DNA from: Purshia tridentata
Taxonomy: Eukaryota > Streptophyta > Magnoliopsida > Rosales > Rosaceae
Assembly (NCBI GenBank): GCA_003254885.1
Contig: QANT01005121.1
Coordinates: 18,501 to 82,500 of the forward strand
Length of the DNA stretch: 64,000 nt
Reading direction: 5' to 3'
The notes under the pieces were generated by a model. That model was not told the DNA's origin, did not search any database, and saw nothing but the letters and a program-made list of their open reading frames with translations. Every line of letters begins with the position of its first letter. Positions within the stretch are counted from its first letter, which is position 1. This document shows, piece after piece, positions 11,272 to 23,000 of the stretch. The position numbers and the translations under genes were made by a program.

Positions 11272-11880
11272 ATATGTGTATATATATATGTAGCATGAAG
11301 CTTCCTTGTTGGGTTGATGACAACTAAAATGCTGTGAAGTATTTAAAATGAGCCTAGCTAGAAAGTGATCAGTAAAATATTAGGACTTAAAAAAGTGGTC
11401 TTAATTCCAGGCATAGGATATGTATGCATAGAGCAATCACTAATCCAGGAACAAGCATTGCCTTCGTTTTCTAGGAATATTCTCAAAAATTTGAGAGTTT
11501 TATATCCTGTATATGTCCATAGTTTAGGCAGTTTATCCATATGCCACTGTCATTTTTCCAGATACAGTATTGGCTGCATGCTTCTTGCGGTTATTATTTT
11601 TATTCTATATTTCCATTAGCCCTTCCTTTTACCAGGTCCACTAGGTCCTCACGTGGCCTGAAATAACACAAATGGCCTAGAATATATAGCTAAGGATAAG
11701 CTCATCTTACACACACACATACTTGGCAAAATACCTTGTATGTGCACCTAAATTTTCTATAGTAATTCACTGTTGAACTTGATATATGATATTGACCAAG
11801 TAAAACAACCACTAATTTGTTTCTGTCAACCAGTTTAGGTGCTGTTGTTATGGAAGAATATTTCGTTTGGTGTCCAGTAT
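11272..11880. other. Intergenic, no gene
   Basis: Open frames at 11358-11619 on both strands show no recognisable features. The sequence is AT-rich with scattered TA repeats. Confidence 0.5.
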
Positions 11881-11892
11881 TATATTGGAGAG

Positions 11893-12115
11893 GAAAAATA
11901 ACAAATTTATATGTATTTAAGAAAAAAATGGAGAGTATTTTCTAACTTGAAAAGAGAAGATAAAAAGAAAATAACTTAACTGCAACGGAAATATTATCCT
12001 TGCTAAGAAAATTGAAAGGGATAAATTTTCTTTTTAATTTATCCATCTTATTTTCATTTTCTTTCTTCAAGTTAGAAATTTCTTTTTTAAATACACATAA
12101 ATTTGTAATTTATTT
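11893..12115. repeat. Palindromic MITE-like repeat
   Basis: ACAAATTTATATGTATTTAA with TTTTCTAACTTGAAAAG on the left is mirrored by CTTCAAGTTAGAAATTTC with TTAAATACACATAAATTTGT on the right, giving arms of about 70 bases around a central spacer of about 80 bases. Its style resembles Tourist/PIF-type MITEs. A preceding TTTCGTTTGGTGTCC phrase (11868) may belong to one terminus. Exact ends and TSD were not resolved. Confidence 0.5.
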
Positions 12116-13190
12116 TTGAATTAATTACTCTAAGCTACATATTTTTTATTGATATTAATATGTAATACACCTATTCATATAATGTTACAATTAGGTTAGT
12201 TTATTTAAGAATACGGTAACCATGTCTCCTCTTGTTCATTTGCTCGCTAATTTTTTAACACGTCTTTCACTTCACACCACTTAACAACACCATTTTTTTT
12301 GTTGGCCAAGCACCATCAGATTGTTCGTACCAGCTGCAACAGTGGCGATTTGAAGGGAAAGGCTGCCGGGCTCCGCCGTTGATTTTCTGTTCTTGGTGGC
12401 GATGCAAGATCGAACCAAACCACCTTGAGTCGATTCATCTCGTCATGTGCGGTAGATCTTAGGAGAAGGCTGGCAGCTCTCGCTTGGGCATGCGTGAGCT
12501 CACGCCTTCGCCGACTTTTTCATTGTGCTATGCGAGCTCACAAATAAGAAAACTAATATTTAGCAGTTGGTGTTGGTCTCTATATACCATTGCATGAACT
12601 TGGATTCTCAAGCTAACCTATTTCGTTGAGCAGCTATAGTTTCCAAATATATGTTTCTTAGCATTACTTGTGATTTAATTGTGTGATATACAGTATACTG
12701 CATAAACTGTTCTCTGTGGTGCAAAGTTTTTATTTTTTTATTTATTACTTTTAGACTTTAGTTCATGGAAGATTGTCTAGATTTGGTGATTAATGGTGAT
12801 GGTATGCAGGGGTTTGCCTTTTCTAGAATATAATAGTTGTTACTATAGCATGGATTAAGGGGGAAGGTGAGAAAATCAACTTTGCATTTGTCTTGCATAT
12901 GAACGATTTCACACTTAGAGCTTTGGAGAGGCGCTTGAGTGCTTGGAGGAGAAATAAAGATAAGCTCCCTGTATGATATCCAAGGAAGAGATATGTCCCC
13001 AAAAACCCAAAGGACAAAGCAGCAAAGCACATGGGATATGGGAATCAGCTGAATATTTCTTCTAGCTTTACTTGATTTGATGGGACTACCCATTGACACT
13101 ACCCTCAGCAGCAGAGGTAGCAGTTTGTAACTGCTACCATTTCCACCATCCAAAAACTCAAAAAAGCCCCATTTCTTCCTTTTAAGGTAT
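12116..13190. other. Intergenic; one unidentified minus-strand ORF
   Basis: A GC-richer patch lies at 12300-12540. On the minus strand 13153-12758 is a 131-codon frame beginning MDGGNGSSYK with a hydrophobic stretch (HVLCCFVLWVFG). I recognise no family, and an overlapping second frame makes it ambiguous. It may be a gene relic or a chance ORF, so I do not call it a gene. Confidence 0.35.
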
Positions 13191-13224
13191 CAAAAATAAT
13201 AATAAATCAATAAATATGAAGTTT

Positions 13225-13625
13225 ATTAATGAACTGAAATTGTCATGTGAAATTAAAATTAGAAGAACTAAAACTATAATGCGAAATTGAAATTAGAAGA
13301 ATTGAAACTGTACTGTAAATATGAAAAACTGAAACTGTATTGTTAATATAAAGAACTAAAACTGTACTACAAGTATAAAGAATTGAAACTGTACTGTAAA
13401 TATGAAGAACTAAAACTGTACTGTAAATATGAAGAACTAAAACTCACTGCAAATATGAAGAACTGAAACTATACTGTAAATATGAAGAACTAAAACTGTA
13501 CAACAATTATCAAACTGAAACTGTAATGTAAATATGAAGAACTAAAACTGAACTGCAAATATAAAGAACTAAAACTGTACTGTAAATATGAAGAACTGAA
13601 AACTGTACTACAAATATGAAGTGAA
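13225..13625. repeat. 27-bp minisatellite
   Basis: About 15 tandem units of consensus ACTGTAAATATGAAGAACTA plus AAACTGT. Central units are nearly identical. Outer units carry substitutions and small indels. Units abut directly with no unique spacers. It has no coding frame and lies just outside the left edge of segmental-duplication unit A. Confidence 0.85.
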
Positions 13626-13737
13626 AAAGAAGGAGATTATAGTATAAATTTGATGTTTATTAACAAATTTAGAAGTAGATGACAAACAAATAATTTTGGG
13701 GTGTTGTCTCGCGTGTTTTTTGTTGGACTTTCTAGAG

Positions 13738-13806
13738 GTGGGCTGCAAGTAAATAGAAGGTGAGCTGCAAGTACATAGAAAGTGAGTTGCAAGTAAATAA
13801 AATTTT
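13738..13806. repeat. Short tandem repeat, about 23-bp unit
   Basis: Three imperfect copies of a unit like GTGAGCTGCAAGTAAATAGAA. No gene. Confidence 0.7.
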
Positions 13807-13851
13807 AGCTTTGAGTAATTATTTTTGTTTGAGTGCTTTGGTTAATTTAAA

Positions 13852-15268
13852 CAGTAAACTACTCTTAAGCCACAACTAACTCCCGCATTTAGTCTTAAGC
13901 CACCGCATTTAGTTTGTTTATTTTTAAGCAATTATCTTTTACTTTAAAAGCCCAAACGAAGAAAGGCGACACTGATGTCGGCTCTCTTTCTCTCCTCTGG
14001 CCACTCACTCACTTGCTTTGTCATTTCTGCAAAACAACCGCGCACACACACACCCAAGAGGATCTTCGTCAATGGCGATTGCATCTCCATCCGATCCAAC
14101 CTTCTCAACCTCCTTTTGCCGCACTCGCACAGAGTCATCATTGCCCTTCACTTGCTTCCCTTCCATTTGTGCTTGCACTCCCCGAGCCAAACCTCACCCC
14201 TTACCTCGCCGACTCACCCTCTTAGCTCGCCTAAACTTATACAGGCCTTTCAGTGTTGGAAAATCAGCTCCAAGAAATTCTGATTTTCTTTCTGGGCTTT
14301 GATCCATATTTGCCATAGAACAGTGGAGGAAAGTGAATACCAAGGGAAGATAGTGGGGGAGGGGAGGGGTGAAGTTTCCTTTTTCTTTTTTATAAATCAT
14401 TAAAGCTAAATATTGGGTAGTGGATAAATATATAGCACCAGAAATAAGGAGAGGAAGCATGGAAGGACCAAAATGGCGACGACAGATCAGTCAGCCATTG
14501 CACAACTAAGGGAGATGATGGGGAGAGGATGGGTCATTAAATCTTAGTATTGAATGCTGGATAAATTATAAATATAAACTGGTTTATCAAATATATAGCA
14601 CCATTTCAACCATTGGATCTTTATGGTCAAGTTTAAAAGCCTTGGACAAGCTAGAACCAAAAGCCTAGTAGAGGATCAGGCCCTTTTTAGTGAATCCAAG
14701 CATTTCAAATGGATTTCCCAAGCCCTTATTTGCTTGAAAATTTGAATTGCTGTGCTTTGTGTTTGTCTTAGCTTTTACTCTTTTTTATTGGGCTTTGTTT
14801 TTTTTGGTCTCTCAACTTTTAGGAAGAATATAATATGAAATTGTGTGTATTTGGTAAGCAAGGACCAATTTCTAAAGTGTAATTCTTATTGAGTCGTCAA
14901 AAGTTAGATTTCTAAAGTGTAATTTTTTTATTTCTAAAATATAATTCTTATTGAGTTAATTTAGTTTTGGATTTTTATTGAGTTATACTTTACTTTACTT
15001 TAATTTTTTTATTCTAACGTAATATGTTAAAAGTTACACTTTATAATTTCTTAGAATTACACTTTACTTAATTTATTTCTTAGGAATTTTTTCTTTTTTG
15101 CTTTTATAATTTTTATAGCTGAAATTTTATTTTTTTTGGTGCTTAAAAATGTATCTTGTAACTTATTAATAAAGAATTATATTTATTGTAGCTTAAAAAT
15201 AAATAAATTTAAAGTTTGAGTTTTTAATTAAAAAATATGATAAGTTGTAGTTTATTAATAAAGTACTC
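13852..15268. mobile_element. Mutator-like element specific to unit A, Pack-MULE candidate
   Basis: Flanked by perfect 9-bp repeats TAATTTAAA (13843-13851 and 15269-15277). Unit B has the uninterrupted empty site with one copy at 36372-36380. Inverted ends are degenerate: left CAGTAAACTACTCTTAAGCC, right reverse complement GAGTACTTTATTAATAAACT, then ACAACT on both. The interior contains GC-richer, exon-like sequence with a plastid-type leader (14072-14302) and no transposase, which fits an element that has captured a host gene piece. The empty-site comparison makes the insertion itself well supported. Confidence 0.75.
14072..14302 (+). pseudogene. Captured first-exon-like fragment (possible plastid transit peptide)
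   Basis: An ATG in strong plant context (GTCAATGGCG) opens a 76-codon frame beginning MAIASPSDPTFSTSF. It is rich in Ser, Thr, Arg and Pro and poor in acidic residues, as chloroplast transit peptides are. It is preceded by a CT/CA-rich leader resembling a 5' UTR and ends at a stop with no mature domain. It lies inside a unit-A-specific Mutator-like element, so it is most likely a transduplicated fragment of a gene elsewhere. The parent is not recognised. A minus-strand frame over the same bases is an alternative reading. Confidence 0.4.
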
Positions 15269-15289
15269 TAATTTAAAAGAATGTTAGTA

Positions 15290-18120
15290 TCTTATAATTA
15301 AAACACTCTTTATTTTTTCTAATCCACTCTTAGTAATCAAACGAAGCCTATAAGCCTTACAAAACATGTGTCACCTGGGCTGTGATTTTGCGGCACAACA
15401 GAACTAGGTGGAGGGCGTGCTGGCTGGTTTTTCGACATTGTAGAGCGAGAGAAAGAGAAGGGCGTGCTCTGTTATTTGGTTTGGGCCCTTTGGGTATGTC
15501 AGTTCGCTCTGTGCTTTCAATTTTTCTTTTAACAATTTTTTTCATGTCTTTTTAGGGAAATTTTTTCATATAAGACACATAATCAATCTTATTTTAAGAC
15601 GTCGGGTTTGTTTACGGTTAGTTTTGTTAAAAATTTCATTTAAATGAGGGATAATTTAATCTTTTTATTTATTAAAAATTTCATTCAAATGAAAGATAAT
15701 TTAATGTTTTATTTATATTTTATTTCAGACCAAAAATAATATTAAATAAAATGTTAATTCTGTTTCTAATTAAAAAAATATTAAAACTAAAGATTAAAAG
15801 ATTAATACTAAAATAAACTAAAATATTTAAAACTAAGAAATATTAGAGTTGAAAAAAATTAAAGCCAAACAAGATTAATGATAAACAAGATGAACATTTA
15901 ATGAGTACTCAAAATATTACTTGATGATGATCAAAAATGCCAACTACACTTACCGTAACAACAAATTAGTAATGTAGCAAGAGTATCCATTACCATAGTA
16001 GTACCTCAGAACTAGCCTCTCCAGAAGACAAATCGACTAGTTTGTTCGTACCTATCCCTTCTGAAAGTTTAAGAGATTGAAATCCAAGATCATCGTTTTT
16101 CGTGACCTTTTACTCTGAGATCATCATTAATAACAAAACTATACAAAATATAGCATTAACAAACGATGCAGACTTCACAAACACAATATTTATTATCATA
16201 CATACATGCATAAAATAGTCTTATCAGTCAGGGTATGAGAATTCCCCTACTTGGTGTATAAGCTTAATCCTTCTGTAATTCCATAGAACCACTATCTTTA
16301 AATCTTTATCTGGAAAAATGGAAATCCAAATCCAACAGAATATCGACTTTAGTAAAAAGGTAAAGGTAAGTTTGACAGAACCTTCGGCAAAGTTTCGACA
16401 TGATCTTACCACCTATAGTCATGTCTTCCGAAAATTTGAGAAACCGGTCTTCTAGAGTTTCAGGACTTAGGGTTTCTACTTAAGAGTCCAATTTTATTTA
16501 TAGTCCAGTTAAAGTACAACAATTACGACCATATCAATATAGGAAAGACTGGGTTCAGTGTCCTTAAGTTGGATGAGCAAAAACAGCCGATATTGACTTC
16601 GACAGCATGTCGTTCGGTTACTTTAATAGGGTGGTTTCAATGCATTATTAGTTTGATTGATTAACAGTTAAGTAAGTCCAACTAGTTACGCAAGCAAGGT
16701 AAATAATTCCAACTTAACTTTATTTGCATGCTTCCTAATAAGTCTACTTTATTTTATTTGTAGCAATTCTATAATCCAGTGTGATTTACATAAGTAATTA
16801 ACTTTAATTAATCCAACTTAATCAATCAATTATGTAATTAAATCCAACTTACACATGATTAATTAATTTTAACTAATCTAACGTAATTAATTAATCATGC
16901 TTAATAACCTTGAAGAGAGAGTAGAGATTAAATATTTAATTGTAGACCTCCTTAGCTTAATCTCCACTATATAGAATTGCTAAAACACAAGATTGATAAC
17001 CTAATGATTAATTAACCTCGAATTAAAACAACTTAACCAAGTTCAAGGTTCTCAAGAGTTTTACCCAAAGACCTTACCTAAAACACAAGATTGAAAACCT
17101 AATGATTAATTAACCTCGAATTAAAACAACTTAACCAAGTTCAAGGTTCTCAAGAGTTTTACCCAAAGACCTTACCTAGGCAACCAGAAAATCCCGTAGA
17201 ATTTCCTACGCTTAGCTTAATGTTTGATTGTTATGTCCATAGTGCAAAATCCTTAAGGGCACTAATTGGACAACCCAATCAAAAATTAAACTAGGAACTA
17301 CTTCACAAAATAAAGTTTGTTCCAAGAGGAAATAAAATTTTGAATTATGGAACTCCCAAAAAATTGGTTTGTTTCTTAAGTTTGAACTTCACACTTCAGT
17401 CCGTTTGGTTCACAGAATTGATTTCCAAGAGAAAGGGAATGTAGGATTACATTCTCCCATATAGTAATATTGAGAAAGTAAACCAATAATTCCTTTTTTA
17501 TTTCCATTTTATTGTTTAATTTGTACAGGAGTAGAAAATAAAATTAGTCTAGTTTTTCAATTATATCCTTATTTATTAAACAAAAGTAATATTCATTTTA
17601 ATTAATTTAATAAAATATCAGGATTAGTTTAGTAAGTAGAATAAGTAATAAATGCTTAAGATTGCAATATGTATATGTATATGTATTCAAATATATAATA
17701 ATAAATTATAACTTGTATAATTTTTATGAACTAGAATGAGTTTGTATTAAACTAAGCGAAAGAAAAAAAAAATTGTTGATAAATTGATGCAATTTGTTCA
17801 AAATAAAAACGTGATAATTTATTTGAATAAATGATTTGTCATAAATAAAAAAGTCTATGAAGCTTTACACAAGGTTTTCGATCATTTAACTTAACAAAAT
17901 TCCGCAAAACTCTATCATTCATGGTGTGTGTGGATGAAGTAGTTTGAAATTACTAAGGAATTCACAAATGACAGAATTTAAAATGATGTGATTTAAAATT
18001 CTAGAATATGTAAGTTCTCTTGTTTGGCTAATATATAAACATAATGGAATTTAAATATAAAAAATATAGTGTTTTTTTTTTTTTAATGCCATCAATTATA
18101 CATGAGTGATGATGGGGTGA
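15290..18120. other. Non-coding 3' flank of NLR-A, shared with unit B
   Basis: No gene. Matches 38830-43960 apart from the unit-B insertions. Phrases such as CCGTTTGGTTxxCAxAATTG at about 17400 suggest an old MITE present before the duplication. Unit A carries GGAGGGCGTGCTGGCTGG at about 15410, where unit B has a different, coding-like fragment. Confidence 0.7.
16981..17176. repeat. 98-bp tandem duplication unique to unit A
   Basis: 16981-17078 and 17079-17176 are nearly identical, each starting TAAAACACAAGATTGA. Unit B has only one copy (about 40698-40795), so the duplication arose in unit A or was lost in B. Confidence 0.9.
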
Positions 18121-18420
18121 TCATCCATGGGTGGTGAGAGAAATGGTGGTGGAGGTGGCGGCGGCGGCGGTTGTGGTGACAATGGCGATGGTGGCAGCGG
18201 TAGCGTGGTGAGAGTGATGGTAGTGGTGGATGTTGCGCAGGTGGTGATTAGTGGCGGGGACGATGGTGGTGATAGTGGAGATGATGGTGGTGGTGGTGAC
18301 GATGGTGGTGGTGGAGAGGCTATAGTGGAGGTGGTAGTGGCGGAGGCAGCAGTAGCGTGGTGGCAATGATAGCAGTGGTGGATGTGGCACTGGTGGTGAT
18401 TGGTGGCAGCGACGATAATG
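18121..18420. repeat. GGT/GGC-rich trinucleotide block (unit A)
   Basis: Irregular GGTGGTGGAGG-type triplet sequence. It is open on both strands simply because of composition (a glycine-rich frame on plus, a His/Thr-rich frame on minus), so it is not called a gene. Unit B has a diverged copy at 43969-44285. The third partial unit lacks it. Confidence 0.8.
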
Positions 18421-20098
18421 GATAAAAATCCACGATCTCTGCAAATATAAGTGACTTATTAAAACTCTGCAAAACTTGTATAAATCTATATTGCTGTTAA
18501 AGGGATGAAATCAAGATAGATTCTCTAGTCACTCTAGCAAAGTTTTCAGTAAAACAAATCATTGAGGTCTTGAAGTTGTTTAGGCAGAGACTTGAGTTAA
18601 ACTTGAGCTAAAAAATTTCAATTTTCTAATGAAATGCTTCAGAAACAAAAATTGTAGCTTTCAGAACAATGACCGAGAAATTAAAAGTGGTCATTTGTAA
18701 GACTTATTCAAATTATTCTGCATAGCTTTAATTTATTTTCAATTTTGGGATACATTTCAAGATTATTTGACTTGGGCCTTACCTATCAATCTGATCTTGA
18801 GATGTAATCATGAAAATCGACAAATTGTTAGTACCTTGGAAACCTTCTTTTTCAATCCAAGCTAATGAGAGAAAAGTATTAATCCATGGGCTGCAACATG
18901 TTTCAACTTACTTGAAAGTTGTCCCTGGAAAATATAGGTTCAATATGCTTCATGTTTGCATCAATCACATGGACTTTGTGACTTTCATGGGTACATATAC
19001 ACAGTCTATTGGGCTATGCATTCTATAGTCTGTTTCTATTCAATTTACAAGCAACTCTTGCACCTTACATGTAATTAAATCATCTCTCTCTGTCTGTCTG
19101 CTGCGCCAGCTCCCCTAACAAGAAAAATGAAATACTAATAACGTTTAGGCTTATCACTGTTTAGAAAATTATCCAATAGAAATACTGAAATTAACAGTTA
19201 GGAAAAATTCCATATGGACTACACGTTACCTCAAACAAGCAGTCTACGAAGAAGTATGATAAACAACCCACAAATACCAAAAACTGCCTTCAAAAGGGTA
19301 TCTGCACCATAACAAACATGGGACATGCCTTACAACATATTTATATGCATTGTAATAACAAATAAAATGAAGGAATTGACTATTAGTTAAACTGGTCATT
19401 GTTATTTTTTGGTTTCATTGTCAATCTTCCCATATAGAAAGGAACATGATATCCAAAATAAGAGGCTAATTAGCTTATTTACATATGTATCTTATTTACA
19501 CAAAAGAACACAACATTTCTTGGAAAAACTAAATAGCTTATTCACATATGTATCTTATTTACACAAAAGAACACAACATTTCTTGGAAAAACTAAATATC
19601 TCAAAGTATATCACGAAAATGATTTCTATAAATAATTAGAACAAAAGATGCAGGGGAATTCTTATGGTTATACTGAAATGTATAATATGATTTTACATTT
19701 CCAATTATTGCACTTATTGCTCATCACTTTCCAAATTGAGTAAGGGCTTCTGAAAACCCAAAAATTATGGCAAATTAATAAAAGATGATTACATAGACAA
19801 TGAAAAGATAGGGCAGAGACAAGAGAAGAGACAAAGCATTGAAAAGCTTGTGAAAATAGAGAGGGCTTACTTTGTGCTACAATATATGCGGAGCTTCAAG
19901 CAAGGATGAAAGTGATCTTGAACAGCTGGGACACTCTCCCACACACATGAATGACGAAAAATATGATTATATTAAATTGTTTGGTGAGGTGTCGCATGGC
20001 CAGTTTCAATCATCTGTGTAATTAAAAATCAAAGATGTTTGATCAATTGCCTAAGAAAAGAAAAAATATGAGGATAAACAAGTTCTTTTTAAAATGAT
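18421..20098. other. NLR-A downstream region, no gene
   Basis: Conserved with unit B (44290-44935 and 47800-48330). A possible terminal exon of NLR-A lies near 19995-20026 on the minus strand: a TTAATTACACAG acceptor-like site followed by ATGATTGAAACTGG. Confidence 0.5.
19474..19599. repeat. 63-bp tandem duplication in unit A
   Basis: Two nearly identical 63-bp units (19474-19536, 19537-19599) containing AAAGAACACAACATTTCTTG. Unit B has a single copy at about 48200-48263. Confidence 0.9.
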
Positions 20099-23000
20099 TC
20101 AAAAGAGTTTAAACAACAACCACACAGTACATAAGCTAGAATATGTATTTAAACTAAACGAGATATACACAAAATTGAACAAACCATACCCAATGTTGAT
20201 TTCCGGAATGTGAGAAATCTTGTGCCATTCTGGGCCGCTCCCCTTGGTGCATCTTTCCTTTAGACGGGGACAATTATAAATCCATAGATGTTCTAACTTG
20301 GTGAGGCGTTTCATAGCTTTGGCTGTAGGTAAATACATCAGATGCTCACAATTCTTAATCTCCAGGTTGGTAAGAGATGTAAGGCTACCCAACCACTCTG
20401 GAAAAGCCTCCACTCCGTCAAAATATTGTATCTCCAAAGATGTTAGAGAAGTGAAGTGTTGAATTTGTTGAGGCAGAGACTTGAGCTTAGGCCACCCATG
20501 CACCTCTAAATCTTTAAGTTGTGGCATAACAGGAAAATTGGGGAAAGAATCCAGCTCCTTGCAGAACTTACCAATTGCCATATAATCCAAATGAGTGAGA
20601 CGATGTAGGCCCAATGGCAAATCTTGTATTTTACCACATTTGTTTATGGTGAGAGAAGAAAGAGATTGCAACATGGATACATCTTCTGCCACAGATATCA
20701 AATTACCACATGACTCAATTGACAATTCCTGAAGAGATGTGCATCCATGCAGCCCACTCGGCAAATCTTGTAATTCATCACAGCCGTATATAATGAGAGA
20801 AGAGAGAGATTGCAACGTGGATACATCTTCTGCCACAGATGTCAAATTACCACATGACTTAATTGACAATTCAACAAGAGATGTGCATCCATGTAGCCCA
20901 CTCGGCAGACTTGTCAATCCATCACAATTAGAAATCCTCAACTGACGAAGGGATGCGTGGTTGTGTAAACTGGGAATACTCTTTGGATTACGTAAACCAC
21001 TTATTGACAACTCCTTAAGAGAGACGGGGGTTTGCAATTGTCTTAAATTTGGGCATTTATCTATTTTCAAAACCTGAAGGACGGGGGCATTGTACTTAAG
21101 AAAACGGAGGCTTGACAATTCAACACAATTTTCAATTTCCAGCAAACAGAGCGATGGGAGGACGTTTGAAAATGGAATGGATGTGAGATTGGGCAGATTA
21201 TCAATACGACATTCGCGGAGACCCTGTGGTAATGGAATTGAGGTCAGATTATCACAACATCGTATTGTCAATTCCTGAAGAGAGATGCAGTTTTCTAACC
21301 CACTTGGTAGGCTTGATAGTTTCCCACAAGAATCAATGTACAATTCGCGGAGAGATGGGATGCCCTGTGTAATTGGAATGAACTCTAGACTTTTGCACGT
21401 TTCTATACTCAAGTCCTCAAGAGGGAGTGTGTCCAGCCCATCGGGTAAATGCCTCAGCTTTTCACAATAATAAATAGCCAGTGACCGAAGATTCTGGATG
21501 TTTCCAAACATCCTTTCCGGCAAACAAGTAAGCTCCTTTACATTTGCTATAAAGAGGGAAGTGAGAGTGGTTAGTTGACTGCTCAAAATATTTTCTATTG
21601 GCATGGCACTGTGAACATAAGTTACGCTCAGATTCTTGAGAGATGGAAAATGACCGGTGGGTGCATTTCTCAATTGGTAACAAGAGCTGATTACTAAGTC
21701 CTCAAGGCAGGGAAACACATTTACTTTTTCTGGTGGCATCACTACCGCTTCCATCCATTCACTTAGCATCGGGCAACTATTGATAGTTAAGATTTTCAAT
21801 GCTGAAAACAAAACCTTGGTCTCATTCCTTGCTGTACTAGTTGTACCGGAAACACTGTTATACCCATAAAACTCAACTCCCAGGCATTTTAGTTTAGCCA
21901 TATTGTCAATCTCAACACTTGTAAGATTTGGCAAATGACCAAGCATCGAGATTTCTTCACAGTCATTGCAATTTTGTAAGCAAATCTTTTTCAATTTGAA
22001 TGGCAACCCACTCATCATCCATGATGCAAATTTAGTACCCATGAAGTTCCAAATCTGTAAGCTTTCCAAATTAGAGTGCGGTTGGAGGCCTTCTAATACA
22101 TCCTTGTCATTGCTGCTGCTTTCCCCCCATTCAAATATTAACTTGCTTAGATTTGCTTTGCCCCCTAAATTTGCTTTTTTGGCTTCATTTGCATCTCTCA
22201 CAAATTGTAAATTTTGGATATGTAATTCACCTTTCAATTGGCTTAAGCCACCCAGCTCCTCAAGTCCATGACTCGTTGCCTCACCTAGAGTATAGTAAGG
22301 TAATGTTTGCAGATTAGTCAATCGCCTCATCCCAAATGGAACTTCGCCATGATTATCAAAAGAAACATGTCTCAAGTTAATCAAATTTTCCAGTTCCTTT
22401 GGAAACTTTATGAGAAACCGAGTATTGTGCATTCTTAAAGTCTGTAGCTTGTAGAGTTGTCCAATAGATTCAGGGAGTGCTTTGATTCTTGTTTGGGAAA
22501 CATCAAGATACCTCAAGTGTCTCAGTTTACCAATTGAAGCTGGCAATTCCTCAATATCCGCTGAATTTAAATTTAAGACACGCACGGCTTTAAACATTAG
22601 GAAGTTAGGGACCTTGTCTATACTCAAAAATAGGGAGCGCAATCTCCTAACACTACCTTTTGGTATTCTTTCTAGTGTTGAAGTAGGAATCCGTCCAACA
22701 TGTCGAATCTCATGTGTATCATCACTGTCATTGAAGTCAACCCGGGTCAAGATCTCATGTTTGGATACTTCTTCAGCAAGATCATGCACAAGATCATGCA
22801 TCTTGCAGCTGGTAATGATGCCAAACTCATCTTTTGTAGCATCTTGAAATAAGGAGTTTTGCAGTAGAATATGAAAATATTCATCGCCTATATCCTCCAT
22901 CTCTTGCTTGCTCTTGTTAGGAGAAGAGTCGAGTAATCCTTGAGCCATCCAAAGTTGGATCAAGTTCTCTCTTTCAATTACGAAATCTTTCATGTACATT

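Noticed and set aside
12758-13153. 131-codon minus-strand ORF as a membrane or secreted protein
   Set aside because: One hydrophobic stretch is not enough; no family resemblance and a competing frame.
13225-13625. Regular repeats resembling a CRISPR array
   Set aside because: Units are directly abutting with no unique spacers, units vary, and the context is a plant nuclear genome.
20739-22847. Plus-strand ORFs opposite the NLR-A LRR exon
   Set aside because: Shadows of a strongly coding minus-strand exon.
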